Of a stretch of 45,803 nt of DNA, positions 1 to 8,537 are shown piece by piece. Under the pieces are notes generated by a model, which was given only the letters and a program-made list of their open reading frames with translations, ran no database searches and was not told the origin of the DNA. Numbering within the stretch: the first letter of the stretch is position 1; every line of letters starts with the position of its first letter. The translations under genes and the position numbers were made by a program. Origin of the DNA: Mesorhizobium sp. 65-26 (GTDB lineage Bacteria; Pseudomonadota; Alphaproteobacteria; Rhizobiales; Rhizobiaceae); contig MKVL01000033.1 of assembly GCA_001899205.1 (NCBI GenBank), positions 1-45,803 of the forward strand, in the 5' to 3' direction.

Positions 1-172
1 TGCAAGAGATGCATCCGGCGCGCGGCGAAGGAGATCCAGAACGGTGTTGGGCACGTGTCAGCTCCGTTGTTTCATTTCGATCGGGATCGTTCCGTGGGGA
101 GGGCCACCCCCCGATCAGAACCATCGCTTTGGACGAAAGCGTGGCGGCAAGGGTGCGCCCTGCCGTCGCGGA
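1..172. other. left-edge non-coding stretch
   Basis: I see no supported gene here. Short overlapping frames in several phases have no recognisable protein character. The stretch lies downstream of the stop of the lactonase-like gene on the minus strand and runs into the window edge, so it may hold the end of that transcript and the 3' or 5' flank of a gene outside the window. Confidence 0.4.
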
Positions 173-952
173 TCAATCGTAGAATTCCGGCGCCAGCCGC
201 AGCGTCTGTACCCGCACGGGGTCGTGCAGCAGGATCAGCTCGCCCGCCCGCTCCCGCGCGATCGCCTTCAGCTTGCGGATGGAGGCGAGCGCGGCCACGT
301 CGTCGCAGCTTTCGCCCGGGATGACTTCGTCCTCGAAATTCTCCCAGAGGTCGCCGGCATCGGCGGTCAGCACCTTCACGCCACCCTTCGGCAAGGTCAC
401 CACCAGCGACTGGTGCCCGGGCATGTGGCCGCGCGTGAAGATGCCCTCGATGCCCGGCATCAATTGCCAGTCGCCATCGACGATCTGCCAGCGCATGTCC
501 GGGAAGTCGAAGTCGTCGTTGAACACGGCCGGGCTGTTGTGGTCGGAGAAGGCGAATTCATGCTCCAGCCGCTGGATCCAGATCCGCGCGTGCCGCAGGT
601 GCTTGAGATTGCCGGTATGGTCGCAATGTACGTGGCTTAGCACGACGTCGCCGATATCGGCGGGGGAGACGCCGATCGCGGCGAGCTGGGCCAGGAAATC
701 GTGCTCCGGCAGGACGATCGGCGGCGCCAGCCAGCCACGGCTCATGAAAAGGCTCTCGCGGCGGACGGGATCGCGGATGTTGTCGACATTGACGCCCGTG
801 TCGAAAAGCACCAGGCCGCGCTCGGTCTCGATCAAATAGGCGCAGATCGGCTCCGCCATGACGAAACGGGCGCCACGGTCGCGGGTCGAGACGGTTTTCG
901 GTATGACTTCATAGCCCAGCAGCAGGACGGTGATCTTTCTGGCAAGCGTCAC
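173..952 (-). CDS. N-acyl homoserine lactonase-like MBL-fold hydrolase
   Basis: The 259-residue protein has the metallo-beta-lactamase metal motif HVHCDH (residues 107-112) followed by GN, and a later H in GHMPGHQS. This is the two-zinc site of the AttM/BlcC/AiiA lactonase branch, and the length is normal for that family. The known family reaction is opening of a lactone ring (acyl-homoserine lactone or gamma-butyrolactone). The substrate here cannot be told from sequence. The protein has no signal peptide, so it should be cytoplasmic. The start is GTG, with GGAG six bases upstream; the nearby ATG is out of frame. The gene is divergent from the BMP-type importer at 1163, which may mean a shared promoter region or a shared substrate theme. 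It could also be a lactonase of a sugar or lactam pathway. The fold is certain and the substrate is not. Confidence 0.85.
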   Translation of the reverse strand: MTLARKITVLLLGYEVIPKTVSTRDRGARFVMAEPICAYLIETERGLVLFDTGVNVDNIRDPVRRESLFMSRGWLAPPIVLPEHDFLAQLAAIGVSPADIGDVVLSHVHCDHTGNLKHLRHARIWIQRLEHEFAFSDHNSPAVFNDDFDFPDMRWQIVDGDWQLMPGIEGIFTRGHMPGHQSLVVTLPKGGVKVLTADAGDLWENFEDEVIPGESCDDVAALASIRKLKAIARERAGELILLHDPVRVQTLRLAPEFYD

Positions 953-1162
953 TACATTCTCCTCGCATGCGCCGGCGCTTCCTGGTGGCCATCCGCCAAG
1001 AGCTCCAGTCTGCCACAGACGGCGTTGGCGTTTTTTTGCAAATTTTCCGGTCTCGCGCGTTTTTTTGTCAATTGGTGCGCATGTTCACGGAATTTTTGCA
1101 TCCGCCTGCCGATAGCCTCTCATCAATAAGATAATCCAGGGTGGGACAATCGGGAGGAACGG
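953..1162. promoter_or_regulatory. divergent promoter region, lactonase-like gene and BMP importer
   Basis: This is a 210-base spacer between two divergent genes. It holds T-rich runs near 1031-1037 and 1060-1066, unusual in this GC-rich window. On the minus strand TTGACA can be read at 1071-1066 as a -35 element for the lactonase-like gene, but only a weak -10 (GAAAAT-like) lies at suitable spacing. GGGAGGAAC before 1163 is a clear ribosome binding site for the importer. No operator symmetry was recognised. Confidence 0.35.
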
Positions 1163-2161
1163 ATGGACCACAAGCGTCGCGAACTACTTAAAATCACCGC
1201 GCTCGGGCTTGGCGCCTGGGCAACGGGCCTGCCGCTTGCCAGGGCGGCGACTGCCACTCCGCGCATCCGAGCCATTTTCGAGACACCGATGGAGGAGCCC
1301 TTCGTCACCCAGCTTCATCTGGCGATGACGCGCATCGCCAAGGAAGACGGTCTCGACTACAAATATTCCGAATCGGTCAAGGCCGCCGATTTCCCCCGCG
1401 TGCTGCGCCAGTGGTGCGAGGAAGGCATCGAGCTGATCGTCGGCGATGCCTATGGCACGGAGCAGATGTGCCGCCGCGTCGCCGGCGATTATGCCGAGAC
1501 CGCCTTCACCCTCGGCTCGGCCATGGGGCCGACGGGGCCGAACGTCTCGACCTTCTACGGGCAGAACTACGAGGCCGCCTATCTCGCCGGCATGCTGGCG
1601 GCGGGCCTGTCGAAATCCGGCAAGATCGGCGTGGTCGCCGGCATCGCCGTTCCCACCACCTACGGCCTGCTCAACGCCTACCGTACAGGCGCCAAGGTGG
1701 CCAAGCCCGGCGTGCAGCTCAAGGCGGCCTATATCGGCTCGATGTTCGATCCGCCCAAGGCCAAGGAAGCCACCATCGCCATGGCCGACATGGGCGTCGA
1801 CGTGGTCTTTGCCGAACGCATCGGCGTCATCGAGGCGGCGACCGAGCGCAACATGATCGCCATCGGCAACATGACCGACCAGTCGGCGATCAACCCGAAG
1901 ACCGTCGTCAGCAGCGTGATCTGGGATCCCTATCCGATCATCAAGGCGTCCGTTGACGCGGTCCGGGGCGGCACCTTCGCGGCCAAGGACTACAGCACCA
2001 TCGAGAACATAGCCAATGGCGTGAACTATCTCGCGCCCTACAAGACGTTCGACGACAAGGTTCCCGCCGAACTGAAGGCGGCGATCGAGGCGAAATCCAA
2101 GGAGATCGCCAGCGGCGCCGTCAAGGTCGCCTACGACACCGCCGAAACCAAGTCAGACTGA
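1163..2161 (+). CDS. BMP-family ABC transporter substrate-binding protein
   Basis: The 332-residue periplasmic binding protein belongs to the BMP/Med family, whose known members bind purine nucleosides or related compounds. The N-terminus has a basic stretch (KRRELLK) and a hydrophobic segment ending at an alanine-rich site near residue 29 (PLARAATA). This fits a signal peptide, possibly Tat-like. Family features include IFETPMEEPFV at the start of the mature part, AYLAGMLAAGLSKSGKIGVVAG in the middle, and the C-terminal Asn-rich region before ANGVNYLAPY. The start has a strong Shine-Dalgarno sequence (GGGAGGAAC). The gene leads a four-gene transporter operon with its ATPase 17 bases downstream. 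The ligand is probably a nucleoside or nucleobase-like molecule, inferred from the family only. Confidence 0.92.
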   Translation: MDHKRRELLKITALGLGAWATGLPLARAATATPRIRAIFETPMEEPFVTQLHLAMTRIAKEDGLDYKYSESVKAADFPRVLRQWCEEGIELIVGDAYGTEQMCRRVAGDYAETAFTLGSAMGPTGPNVSTFYGQNYEAAYLAGMLAAGLSKSGKIGVVAGIAVPTTYGLLNAYRTGAKVAKPGVQLKAAYIGSMFDPPKAKEATIAMADMGVDVVFAERIGVIEAATERNMIAIGNMTDQSAINPKTVVSSVIWDPYPIIKASVDAVRGGTFAAKDYSTIENIANGVNYLAPYKTFDDKVPAELKAAIEAKSKEIASGAVKVAYDTAETKSD

Positions 2162-2178
2162 CGAGCGCCGCGAAGGCC

Positions 2179-3720
2179 ATGGCGATGCCCACAGACACGC
2201 CGATCCTGTCGCTGGCGGGCATCACCAAGCGTTTCGGCGGCACGACGGCCAACAAGGCCGTCGACTTCGATCTCGCCCCGGGTGAGATCGTCGGCCTGCT
2301 TGGCGAGAACGGCGCCGGCAAGACCACGCTGATGAACGTGGTGTTCGGCCTCTACCGGCCGGACGAAGGCATCATCCGGATCGATGGCCAGCCGGTCGGC
2401 ATCGCTACCACCGCCGATGCCATCGCGCTGGGCATCGGCATGGTCCACCAGCACAGCCATGCCGTGGCGCGGCACACGGTGCTCGAGAACCTGATGACCG
2501 GCCTGCCCGGCCGCAAGGGCTTGCTCGATCGCCGCTCCGCCCTGCGCAGGTTGACCGAGATCGGCGACGCCTATGGCCTGCGCCTCGATCCGGACCGGCC
2601 GGTGGGCGAACTGGCGGTGGGCGAGCGGCAGCGGCTCGACATCATCCGCGCGCTTTTCCGCAAGGCCCGCGTGCTCATCCTCGACGAGCCCACCTCCGTG
2701 CTGACGCCGCAGGAGTCGGAAGGTCTGTTTTCCGCCCTGCGCGCGCTCAGGAACGACAAGGTCGGCATCGTCTTCATCAGCCACAAGCTCAACGAGGTGC
2801 GCGCCATCACCGACCGCATCGTCGTCATGCGTCGCGGCGAGGTGGTCGCCGACGTGCCCAATGACGGCAAGCTGACGAATGTCGGACTGGCGTCGCTGAT
2901 GTGCGGGCACGAACCCGAGCGTGTGGTGCGCCAGCCACGCCAGCGCGGCGAGGCAAGGCTGTCGCTGCGGGGCCTGAGACTCACCGACACCAGGCATGGC
3001 GGCGCGGCGAAGGCGCCGATCGACCTCGACATCCACGCCGGCGAGATCGTTGGCATCGCCGGCGTTTCCGGCAACGGTCAGGTGCGGCTCGCTGAAACCG
3101 TCGCCGGCGTGGAGGCCGCGGCTGCCGGCGAGATCGGCCTCGACGGAAACATCGTCCGCGATCCCTCGCCCCGGCGCATGCAGGCGCATGGCCTGGCCTA
3201 CATCCCCGAGGACCGCATCGGCGCCGGCCTCGTTGGCTCGATGCCGGTGCGGGAGAACATGGTGCTGTCGCGTTATGTCGAGGCGCCGTTCTCGCGCCGT
3301 GGCTGGCTGGACTGGCAGGCGATCCTCGATTTCGCCAGGCGCCAGATCGCCGCCTATGACGTGCGCCCGACCGATCCGCACCTGCCGGTCGGCCTGCTGT
3401 CGGGAGGCAACCAGCAGAAGGCCATCATCGCGCGCGAGCTCGCCTTTTCGCCGCGCGTGCTGGTCATCGCCCAGCCTACGCGCGGCCTGGACGTCTCGGC
3501 CATCGCCTTCGTCCACCGCGCCCTGATGAACCTGCGCGACGAGGGCTGCGCCATCATGCTGATATCGGACGATCTCGACGAGATCTTCCAGCTCTCGGAC
3601 CGCATCGCCGTGATGTACGAGGGCGAGATCGTCCGCGACACGCCCGTCGAGGAAGCGACCGTCCCGACGGTCGGCCTTGCGATGACCGAAGGCAGGATGG
3701 CCGGGAGAAACGCCGCATGA
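2179..3720 (+). CDS. BMP-type ABC importer ATPase (two nucleotide-binding domains)
   Basis: The 513-residue protein carries two fused ABC ATPase domains, as in sugar and nucleoside importers. Domain 1 has Walker A GENGAGKTT (residues 42-50), an unusual signature region (LAVGERQ) and Walker B LILDEPTS. Domain 2 has the typical degenerate P-loop (GVSGNGQ), the signature LSGGNQQK and AQPTRGLD. The asymmetry is normal for this family. It would energise uptake through the two downstream permeases at the inner membrane. A second ATG six bases on (2185) has better spacing from the AAGG ribosome site, so translation may begin there. The stop overlaps the first permease start by four bases (ATGA), indicating translational coupling. 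Confidence 0.95.
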   Translation: MAMPTDTPILSLAGITKRFGGTTANKAVDFDLAPGEIVGLLGENGAGKTTLMNVVFGLYRPDEGIIRIDGQPVGIATTADAIALGIGMVHQHSHAVARHTVLENLMTGLPGRKGLLDRRSALRRLTEIGDAYGLRLDPDRPVGELAVGERQRLDIIRALFRKARVLILDEPTSVLTPQESEGLFSALRALRNDKVGIVFISHKLNEVRAITDRIVVMRRGEVVADVPNDGKLTNVGLASLMCGHEPERVVRQPRQRGEARLSLRGLRLTDTRHGGAAKAPIDLDIHAGEIVGIAGVSGNGQVRLAETVAGVEAAAAGEIGLDGNIVRDPSPRRMQAHGLAYIPEDRIGAGLVGSMPVRENMVLSRYVEAPFSRRGWLDWQAILDFARRQIAAYDVRPTDPHLPVGLLSGGNQQKAIIARELAFSPRVLVIAQPTRGLDVSAIAFVHRALMNLRDEGCAIMLISDDLDEIFQLSDRIAVMYEGEIVRDTPVEEATVPTVGLAMTEGRMAGRNAA

Positions 3721-4790
3721 GACTGGTCGCCCGGCCGAACCGCAATTCGCCCCTGCGCGATGCCATGATGCCGGTGGCGGCGGTTGCCGCCAGCCTGCTC
3801 ATCTGCGCCGTGCTCATCCTGCTCGCCGGCGCCAATCCGCTCACCGCTTTCGGCATCATGGCCAAGGCCGCCTTCTGGGGAAAGTTCGCGCTGACCGAGA
3901 CCCTGGCGCGCGCCGCCCCGCTGATTCTTTCAGGTCTCGCCGCGCTGGTGGCGTTGCGGACGCGCTTCTGGAACATCGGCGGCGAGGGGCAGATCATCGT
4001 CGGCGCCATGGCGGCCGCCTGGGTCGGGGCCCTGACGAGCCTGCCCACGCCGCTCCTCATCCCTTTCATGCTGATCGGCGCGGCGCTTGCCGGGGCAGCG
4101 CTCGCCGCCGTCCCGGCCTCGCTCAAGACGCGGCTCGGCGTTGACGAGGTGGTCAGCACGCTGATGCTCAACTTCATCGTCATGTATCTGATGCAGGCGC
4201 TGCTCTCGGGGCCGTGGAAGGATCCGGTCACCGGCTGGACGAACAGCCCCAGCATCCTGAGGGCGGCCGAGTTCCCGGTGTTCTGGAAGGGCACGCGGCT
4301 GCATCTGGGCGTGCTCGTGGCTTTCCTCGCCGTCGGCGTGGTCGGCGTGATCATGAAGCGCACCACGCTTGGCCTGTCGATGAAGATCGTCGGCGAGAAC
4401 CCCAGGGCGGCGCGCCATGCAGGCCTCGACGTCACCCGCGTCACGCTGGCCGCGGCGCTCCTGTCGGGGGCGCTGGCCGGACTGGCCGGCGCCGGCGAGA
4501 TCGGCGGCATCCAGTTCCAGGTCATCGCCTCGATCTCTTCCGGCTACGGCTATGCCGGCATCGTCGTGGCCATGCTTGCCCGCCTCTCGGCTGCGGGCAT
4601 CATTCCGGCGGCGCTGTTCATCGCCGCCATCACCACCGGCGCCGACGAGATGTCGCGCCAGACCGGGGTGCCCTTCTTCATCGCCGACGCCATGCAGGGA
4701 ATCTGCCTGATCGCCGTGCTCGTGGCGATGACGCTATCGCGCTACCAGATACGTTTCCGCACCTCCCCCGAACGCAGGGCCACACCGTGA
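3717..4790 (+). CDS. ABC transporter permease 1 (BPD_transp_2 family)
   Basis: The 357-residue integral membrane protein has about eight to ten hydrophobic segments and the family motif WNIGGEGQ near residue 82. A second family region, [14 protein letters not shown], lies in the cytoplasmic loop that contacts the ATPase. This type forms the inner-membrane channel of BMP-type nucleoside importers together with a second permease. The start overlaps the ATPase stop (ATGA). The stop overlaps the GTG start of the next permease (GTGA), so the four genes form one tight operon. Function follows from family and context; the substrate is unknown. Confidence 0.93.
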   Translation: MRLVARPNRNSPLRDAMMPVAAVAASLLICAVLILLAGANPLTAFGIMAKAAFWGKFALTETLARAAPLILSGLAALVALRTRFWNIGGEGQIIVGAMAAAWVGALTSLPTPLLIPFMLIGAALAGAALAAVPASLKTRLGVDEVVSTLMLNFIVMYLMQALLSGPWKDPVTGWTNSPSILRAAEFPVFWKGTRLHLGVLVAFLAVGVVGVIMKRTTLGLSMKIVGENPRAARHAGLDVTRVTLAAALLSGALAGLAGAGEIGGIQFQVIASISSGYGYAGIVVAMLARLSAAGIIPAALFIAAITTGADEMSRQTGVPFFIADAMQGICLIAVLVAMTLSRYQIRFRTSPERRATP

Positions 4791-5728
4791 GCATCGTCGA
4801 CCTCGTCCTGGATACAGGCTTCTTCGCGGCGGCGGTTCGCCTTGCCATCCCGCTGCTGTTCGGGACGCTGAGCGAGCTTACGGCGGAGCGCTCCGGCGTC
4901 CTCAATCTCGGCATCGAGGGCATGATGCTGTCCGGCGCGCTCGCCGGTTTCGGCACCGCCTCCGCCACCGGCTCGCTGTGGCTCGGCGTACTCGCGGCGA
5001 TCGCGATCGGCATGACGATCGGCGCCGTCATGGCGGTGCTGGTGGTGAACCTTCGTCTCGACCAGACAGTGACCGGGCTCGGCGTCAGCCTGGCGGCCAC
5101 GGGGCTCGTCTTCTACAGCTACCGGCTGGGCTTCGGCGAAAGCAGCACGCCGCCCTCTATCACGCCCTTCAGCACCATCCCGTTGCCGTTCCTGTCGGAC
5201 ATTCCGGTGATCGGCCAGGTATTCTTCAACCAGTACGCGCTGACCTATGTCGCCTATCTGCTGGTGCCGGCGCTGGCCTTCTTCCTCTACCGGACGCCGG
5301 CCGGGCTTTCCCTGCGCACCGTCGGCGAGAACCCGCAGGCGGCGGCGGCGGCCGGCATCGATCCGATCCGGGCGCGCATCCTGGCGCTGGTCGTCGCCGG
5401 CGGCCTTGCCGGGCTCGCGGGCGCCTATCTCAACCTTGCCGCCTTCGGTTCCTTCACCTTCGGCATCGTCTCGGGGCGCGGCTGGATCTGCCTGGCGCTC
5501 GTCGTGCTTGGCCGCTGGAACCCGATCGCCTGCGCGGCGGCGGCGGTGCTGTTCGGCGCCGTCGATGCTTTCCAGTTGCGCCTGCAGGCAAGCGGCGCGG
5601 TCGACCTGCCCTACCAGCTCTTCCTGGCGCTACCCTATGCCGCGACGCTCGTGGCGATGATCCTCAACGCCAAGCGCGCCGTCGGCCCCGCGGCGCTGAT
5701 GCAGCCCTACGACGCCGAGCACCGATAG
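4787..5728 (+). CDS. ABC transporter permease 2 (BPD_transp_2 family)
   Basis: This is the second membrane subunit, 313 residues, with the family motif LNLGIEGMM near residue 40 and VGENPQAAAAAGID near residue 180, matching the loop in permease 1. The frame is open much further upstream, but that part overlaps permease 1 and has no membrane character. The GTG at 4787 overlaps the upstream stop by four bases, has AGGG seven bases before it, and gives the usual family length with an N-terminal hydrophobic segment. This is the last gene of the importer operon. It converges on the minus-strand block ending at 5795, 66 bases away, with no clear terminator hairpin between them. Confidence 0.92.
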   Translation: MSIVDLVLDTGFFAAAVRLAIPLLFGTLSELTAERSGVLNLGIEGMMLSGALAGFGTASATGSLWLGVLAAIAIGMTIGAVMAVLVVNLRLDQTVTGLGVSLAATGLVFYSYRLGFGESSTPPSITPFSTIPLPFLSDIPVIGQVFFNQYALTYVAYLLVPALAFFLYRTPAGLSLRTVGENPQAAAAAGIDPIRARILALVVAGGLAGLAGAYLNLAAFGSFTFGIVSGRGWICLALVVLGRWNPIACAAAAVLFGAVDAFQLRLQASGAVDLPYQLFLALPYAATLVAMILNAKRAVGPAALMQPYDAEHR

Positions 5729-5794
5729 GGCGACGGTCTCCGAGTCTGGCTCGATGAAAAACGTTAGCCGGCGAAGTTATAGTCCGAGCTGGGA

Positions 5795-6286
5795 TCAATC
5801 CAGGAAATCAGCGTCGCTCTTGTCCGCTAGATAGCCGGCCAGCGCGCGCGACGCCTCGGCCTTCACGGCCGCGGCGATCCAGTGGGAGAACATCTCGTCG
5901 TCGCGTGGCTCGAGCCCGGCGCAGGCCACCACGATGCCCTCCAGCACGGCACTGCCCGAATAGACCGTGTCGCCGGCAAGCAGGTGATGCGCGGCAAGTG
6001 CTGCGGTCGGCAGTCCGGTCCGCGCCGACATCTCCGCCTTCTTCAGCGCGATCTCCATGTTGGGGTAGGGAGAACGCGACAGATCGCCGATCGAGGTCAC
6101 CAGGTGGCAGCGCTCTCGGAAATGCGCCGCATCCTTGCCAGGCGCCGGGTCGATCGCCGGCGTCGCCGCCACCACGATCGCGCAGCCGGCACGGTCCGGC
6201 ATCGCCTGGCGCATCATCAGTTCCAGCGCCGGCCGGATCTTGTCGAAGGCGCGTCGCGCCAGGGTCTCGTTCAGGATCGATGCCAT
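5795..6286 (-). CDS. small GlcG/HbpS-like protein of the 13-gene catabolic block
   Basis: The 163-residue protein is not confidently recognised. The C-terminal half (KAEMSARTGLPTA, then YSGSAVLEGIVVACAGLEP and a helix with MFSHWIAAAVKAEA) resembles the GlcG/HbpS (DUF336) fold. In that fold a KA..A..TG.PT helix precedes a G-rich strand pair and a final helix. It lacks a signal peptide, so it should be cytoplasmic, unlike the secreted relative at 20800. The ATG at 6286 has a GGGAGGC-like ribosome site; the frame stays open upstream only as a shadow of the neighbour. It is the last gene of the block, 11 bases after the GGT-like gene. GlcG-like proteins often end catabolic operons without a settled role. 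Confidence 0.75.
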   Translation of the reverse strand: MASILNETLARRAFDKIRPALELMMRQAMPDRAGCAIVVAATPAIDPAPGKDAAHFRERCHLVTSIGDLSRSPYPNMEIALKKAEMSARTGLPTAALAAHHLLAGDTVYSGSAVLEGIVVACAGLEPRDDEMFSHWIAAAVKAEASRALAGYLADKSDADFLD

Positions 6287-6297
6287 TCTTGCCTCCC

Positions 6298-7770
6298 TCA
6301 GACGATGCCGGCCCAGGTGGTGCGGCGCCAGTCGGCGCAGGCGATCGGTGCGCCGTCGACGATGCCGGCTGCAGTCACCGCGCCGGCGCGCATGTCGCCA
6401 TCCGGCATCTCGACCACGTCGTGACCAAGCCCCGCCAGCTCCGCCTTGTGGGGGTGGCTCTTCTCGACCAGCAGCTTGCCGTTCTCGCTGCGCCAGCGCG
6501 GACGGTCGATCGCCTTGGCAAGGTCGACCTTCTCGATCGCCAGGCCGCTGATCACCTGGAGCAGCGTCTGCACCTGGCCGTCGGCGCCAGGCGTCGACAG
6601 CGCGAGCGGGCCGCGCGGCGTCTCGAGGATCGCCGGCGCCAGCGTATGGACGGGCCGCTTGCCGGGGGCCGCGTCGTTGGGCGCGGCGGTGAAGCCGCCG
6701 GCGCGGTTGTTGAGGGTAAAGCCGCATTCGGGAACGAACACGCCTGAGCCGAAATCGTCGAAAACGCTGACCAGAGAGGAGATGCAGCAGCCATGGCGAT
6801 CGGCGACGGAGACGCCGGCGGTGTGGAGATAGGCGCGTGGGCCGCCGCGGTTCGACGCCCTGTCGAGGTCGAGCGTCAGAGGCTCCGACAAGAGGCGTTC
6901 GCCCTCGGCGATGCGGTCGCGGAAGGCGAAGCTGGCCTCCGTCAGCTCAATGCCGGCATGGTCGATCCTGTTGCGCGGGATGTCGCCCAGCGCCGACAGC
7001 GCCTTGGCCGACATGGCCAGCAGCAGGCCCTGTGAGATCGGCGGCTGCACCATCAGCCGCATGCCCCTGAACTCGACGGCGACCGGATCGTCGACGACGG
7101 TGCGGTGCGCCTGCAGGTCCTCCATGGCCAGTGCCCCGCCATGCGCCCGCACGGCCCGGACGATGGCCTCGGCGCAAACGCCGGAATAGAAGGCGTGGTC
7201 GCCCTCCTTGCCGATGCGGTCCAGCGTCATGGCAAGCTCTTCCTGGACGACGAGGTCGCCCGCCGACGCCGAAAGCAGGACCCACTCCGCCGCGCCGTTG
7301 CGCTCCAGCCTGCCGCGATGCTTCTGCACGGCGGCGGCCAGCGAGGGTGGCACTTGCATCTTCAGCCGCGCCAGCCTTATCGCTGGCTGCAGCACCAGAT
7401 GCAGCGGCAGCCGGCCATAGTCGTCGAGCACCGCGCACCAGGCACCGACCATGCCGGGCACCGTCACGCTGGCGCCGCCATCGTCGGAGACGGACTTGAG
7501 CTTGCCGGGCGCCGCGCCCGTGCCGTTGAAGGCGCGGGTGCGCCCGCCGGGCTCCCGCACCAGGCACAGCATGTCGCCGCCAAGGCCGCAGGCCTGCGGC
7601 GCTACAACGGCCAGCACGGCCTGCGCCGCCACCAGCGCGTCGGCCGCACTGCCGCCGGCGGTGAGGATTTCCTGCGCCGCCGCCGCCGCGAACGGGTCGG
7701 CCGCCGCAACGGCGCCGCCGCGCCCGATCAGTACCGGTCTTTCCCTCGATGCGAAAGCATCGGCAAGCAT
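6298..7770 (-). CDS. gamma-glutamyltransferase-family protein (Ntn hydrolase)
   Basis: The 490-residue protein is GGT-like. The N-terminal part has AQEILTAGGSAADALVAAQ and ACGLGGDM. A region near residues 341-356 (GSGVFVPECGFTLNNR) matches the small-subunit core. In the known family the precursor cleaves itself before a threonine, which becomes the nucleophile in a TTH.SV.D motif. Here that place reads TAGVSVAD, keeping the threonine (residue 317) but replacing the next Thr-His. No signal peptide is seen, whereas classical GGTs are periplasmic, so an intracellular hydrolase of a gamma-glutamyl or related amide is likely. The start at 7770 has GGAGG five bases upstream. An earlier ATG at 7794 overlaps the SDR stop (ATGA) and is an alternative. 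The protein is shorter than typical GGT (about 530-580 residues). Confidence 0.88.
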   Translation of the reverse strand: MLADAFASRERPVLIGRGGAVAAADPFAAAAAQEILTAGGSAADALVAAQAVLAVVAPQACGLGGDMLCLVREPGGRTRAFNGTGAAPGKLKSVSDDGGASVTVPGMVGAWCAVLDDYGRLPLHLVLQPAIRLARLKMQVPPSLAAAVQKHRGRLERNGAAEWVLLSASAGDLVVQEELAMTLDRIGKEGDHAFYSGVCAEAIVRAVRAHGGALAMEDLQAHRTVVDDPVAVEFRGMRLMVQPPISQGLLLAMSAKALSALGDIPRNRIDHAGIELTEASFAFRDRIAEGERLLSEPLTLDLDRASNRGGPRAYLHTAGVSVADRHGCCISSLVSVFDDFGSGVFVPECGFTLNNRAGGFTAAPNDAAPGKRPVHTLAPAILETPRGPLALSTPGADGQVQTLLQVISGLAIEKVDLAKAIDRPRWRSENGKLLVEKSHPHKAELAGLGHDVVEMPDGDMRAGAVTAAGIVDGAPIACADWRRTTWAGIV

Positions 7771-7790
7771 TGTGTCCTCCCAAGGTCTCG

Positions 7791-8534
7791 TCATACCGCT
7801 GTGTATCCCCCATCGACGACGATCGACGTGCCGGTCACGTAGCGCGAAGCCGGCGAAGCCAGGAACAGAACCGTTCCCGCGACATCCTCCGGCACGCCCT
7901 GCCGGCGCATCGGTATCTGCCGCAGCAACTCCCGCTCGGCCGCGGCCGGGTCGGCCTGGAACGACCAGAAGGAGCTGTTGAACGGCGTGTCGATCCAGCC
8001 CGGCAGCAGGCAGTTGACCCGGGTGCCCTGCGCGGCGAGTTCGTCGGCAAGCGCGCGGCAGAGCCCGAGCAGCCCCGATTTCGTCGCGTGATAGGCGGGC
8101 ATGCCGGCATGTCCGCGCAGCGCGCCGGTCGAGGCGGTGAAGATGATGCTGCCATTGTTCGAGCGCGCCAGGGCCGGCGCCGCCGCCTGGGCAAGAAAGA
8201 AGGGGCTCGACAGGTTCAGCGCGAGCGACCTGTTCCAGCGCTGCGGAGTCCAATCCTGCAGCGGAGCCGATTCCAGGATCGCCGCATTGGCGAAGACGCA
8301 GTCCAGCCCGCCGAAAGCGTCCAGCGCGGCTTCGACAGCCACGCGCGGTCCGTCATCGGTGGAAAGATCGCAGGCGAAGGCGCGCGCCTCGCCCTTGCCC
8401 GGCTCCGCCGCCACCTGCGCGGCGCGCGCGCCGTCAATGTCGGCGAGCAGCACGCTGTCGCCTTGCGCGCGGAAAGCGCGCAGCGCCGCGAGGCCGATGC
8501 CGGACGATCCGCCCGCGATCAGAACGACACCCAT
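7791..8534 (-). CDS. SDR-family oxidoreductase 1
   Basis: The 247-residue classical short-chain dehydrogenase has the cofactor motif GGSSGIG (residues 8-14), NAA near 83, and catalytic Ser135, Tyr148 and Lys152 (YHATK). An acidic residue after the second strand (ADID) suggests NAD preference. The length is normal and the C-terminus ends in the family's VDGGYTAV. It starts three bases after the M20 gene stop and lies within 20 bases of the GGT-like gene. It probably oxidises or reduces a hydroxyl or keto group in the pathway of this block; the exact substrate cannot be read from sequence. It is a distant paralogue of the SDR at 9776. Confidence 0.9.
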   Translation of the reverse strand: MGVVLIAGGSSGIGLAALRAFRAQGDSVLLADIDGARAAQVAAEPGKGEARAFACDLSTDDGPRVAVEAALDAFGGLDCVFANAAILESAPLQDWTPQRWNRSLALNLSSPFFLAQAAAPALARSNNGSIIFTASTGALRGHAGMPAYHATKSGLLGLCRALADELAAQGTRVNCLLPGWIDTPFNSSFWSFQADPAAAERELLRQIPMRRQGVPEDVAGTVLFLASPASRYVTGTSIVVDGGYTAV

Positions 8535-8537
8535 CGA

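Noticed and set aside
2131-3516. Long minus-strand frame opposite the importer ATPase
   Set aside because: It has no ribosome site or family motif. Its His/Arg/Asp-rich composition is typical of antisense reading of GC-rich genes, and the plus-strand ATPase is unmistakable.
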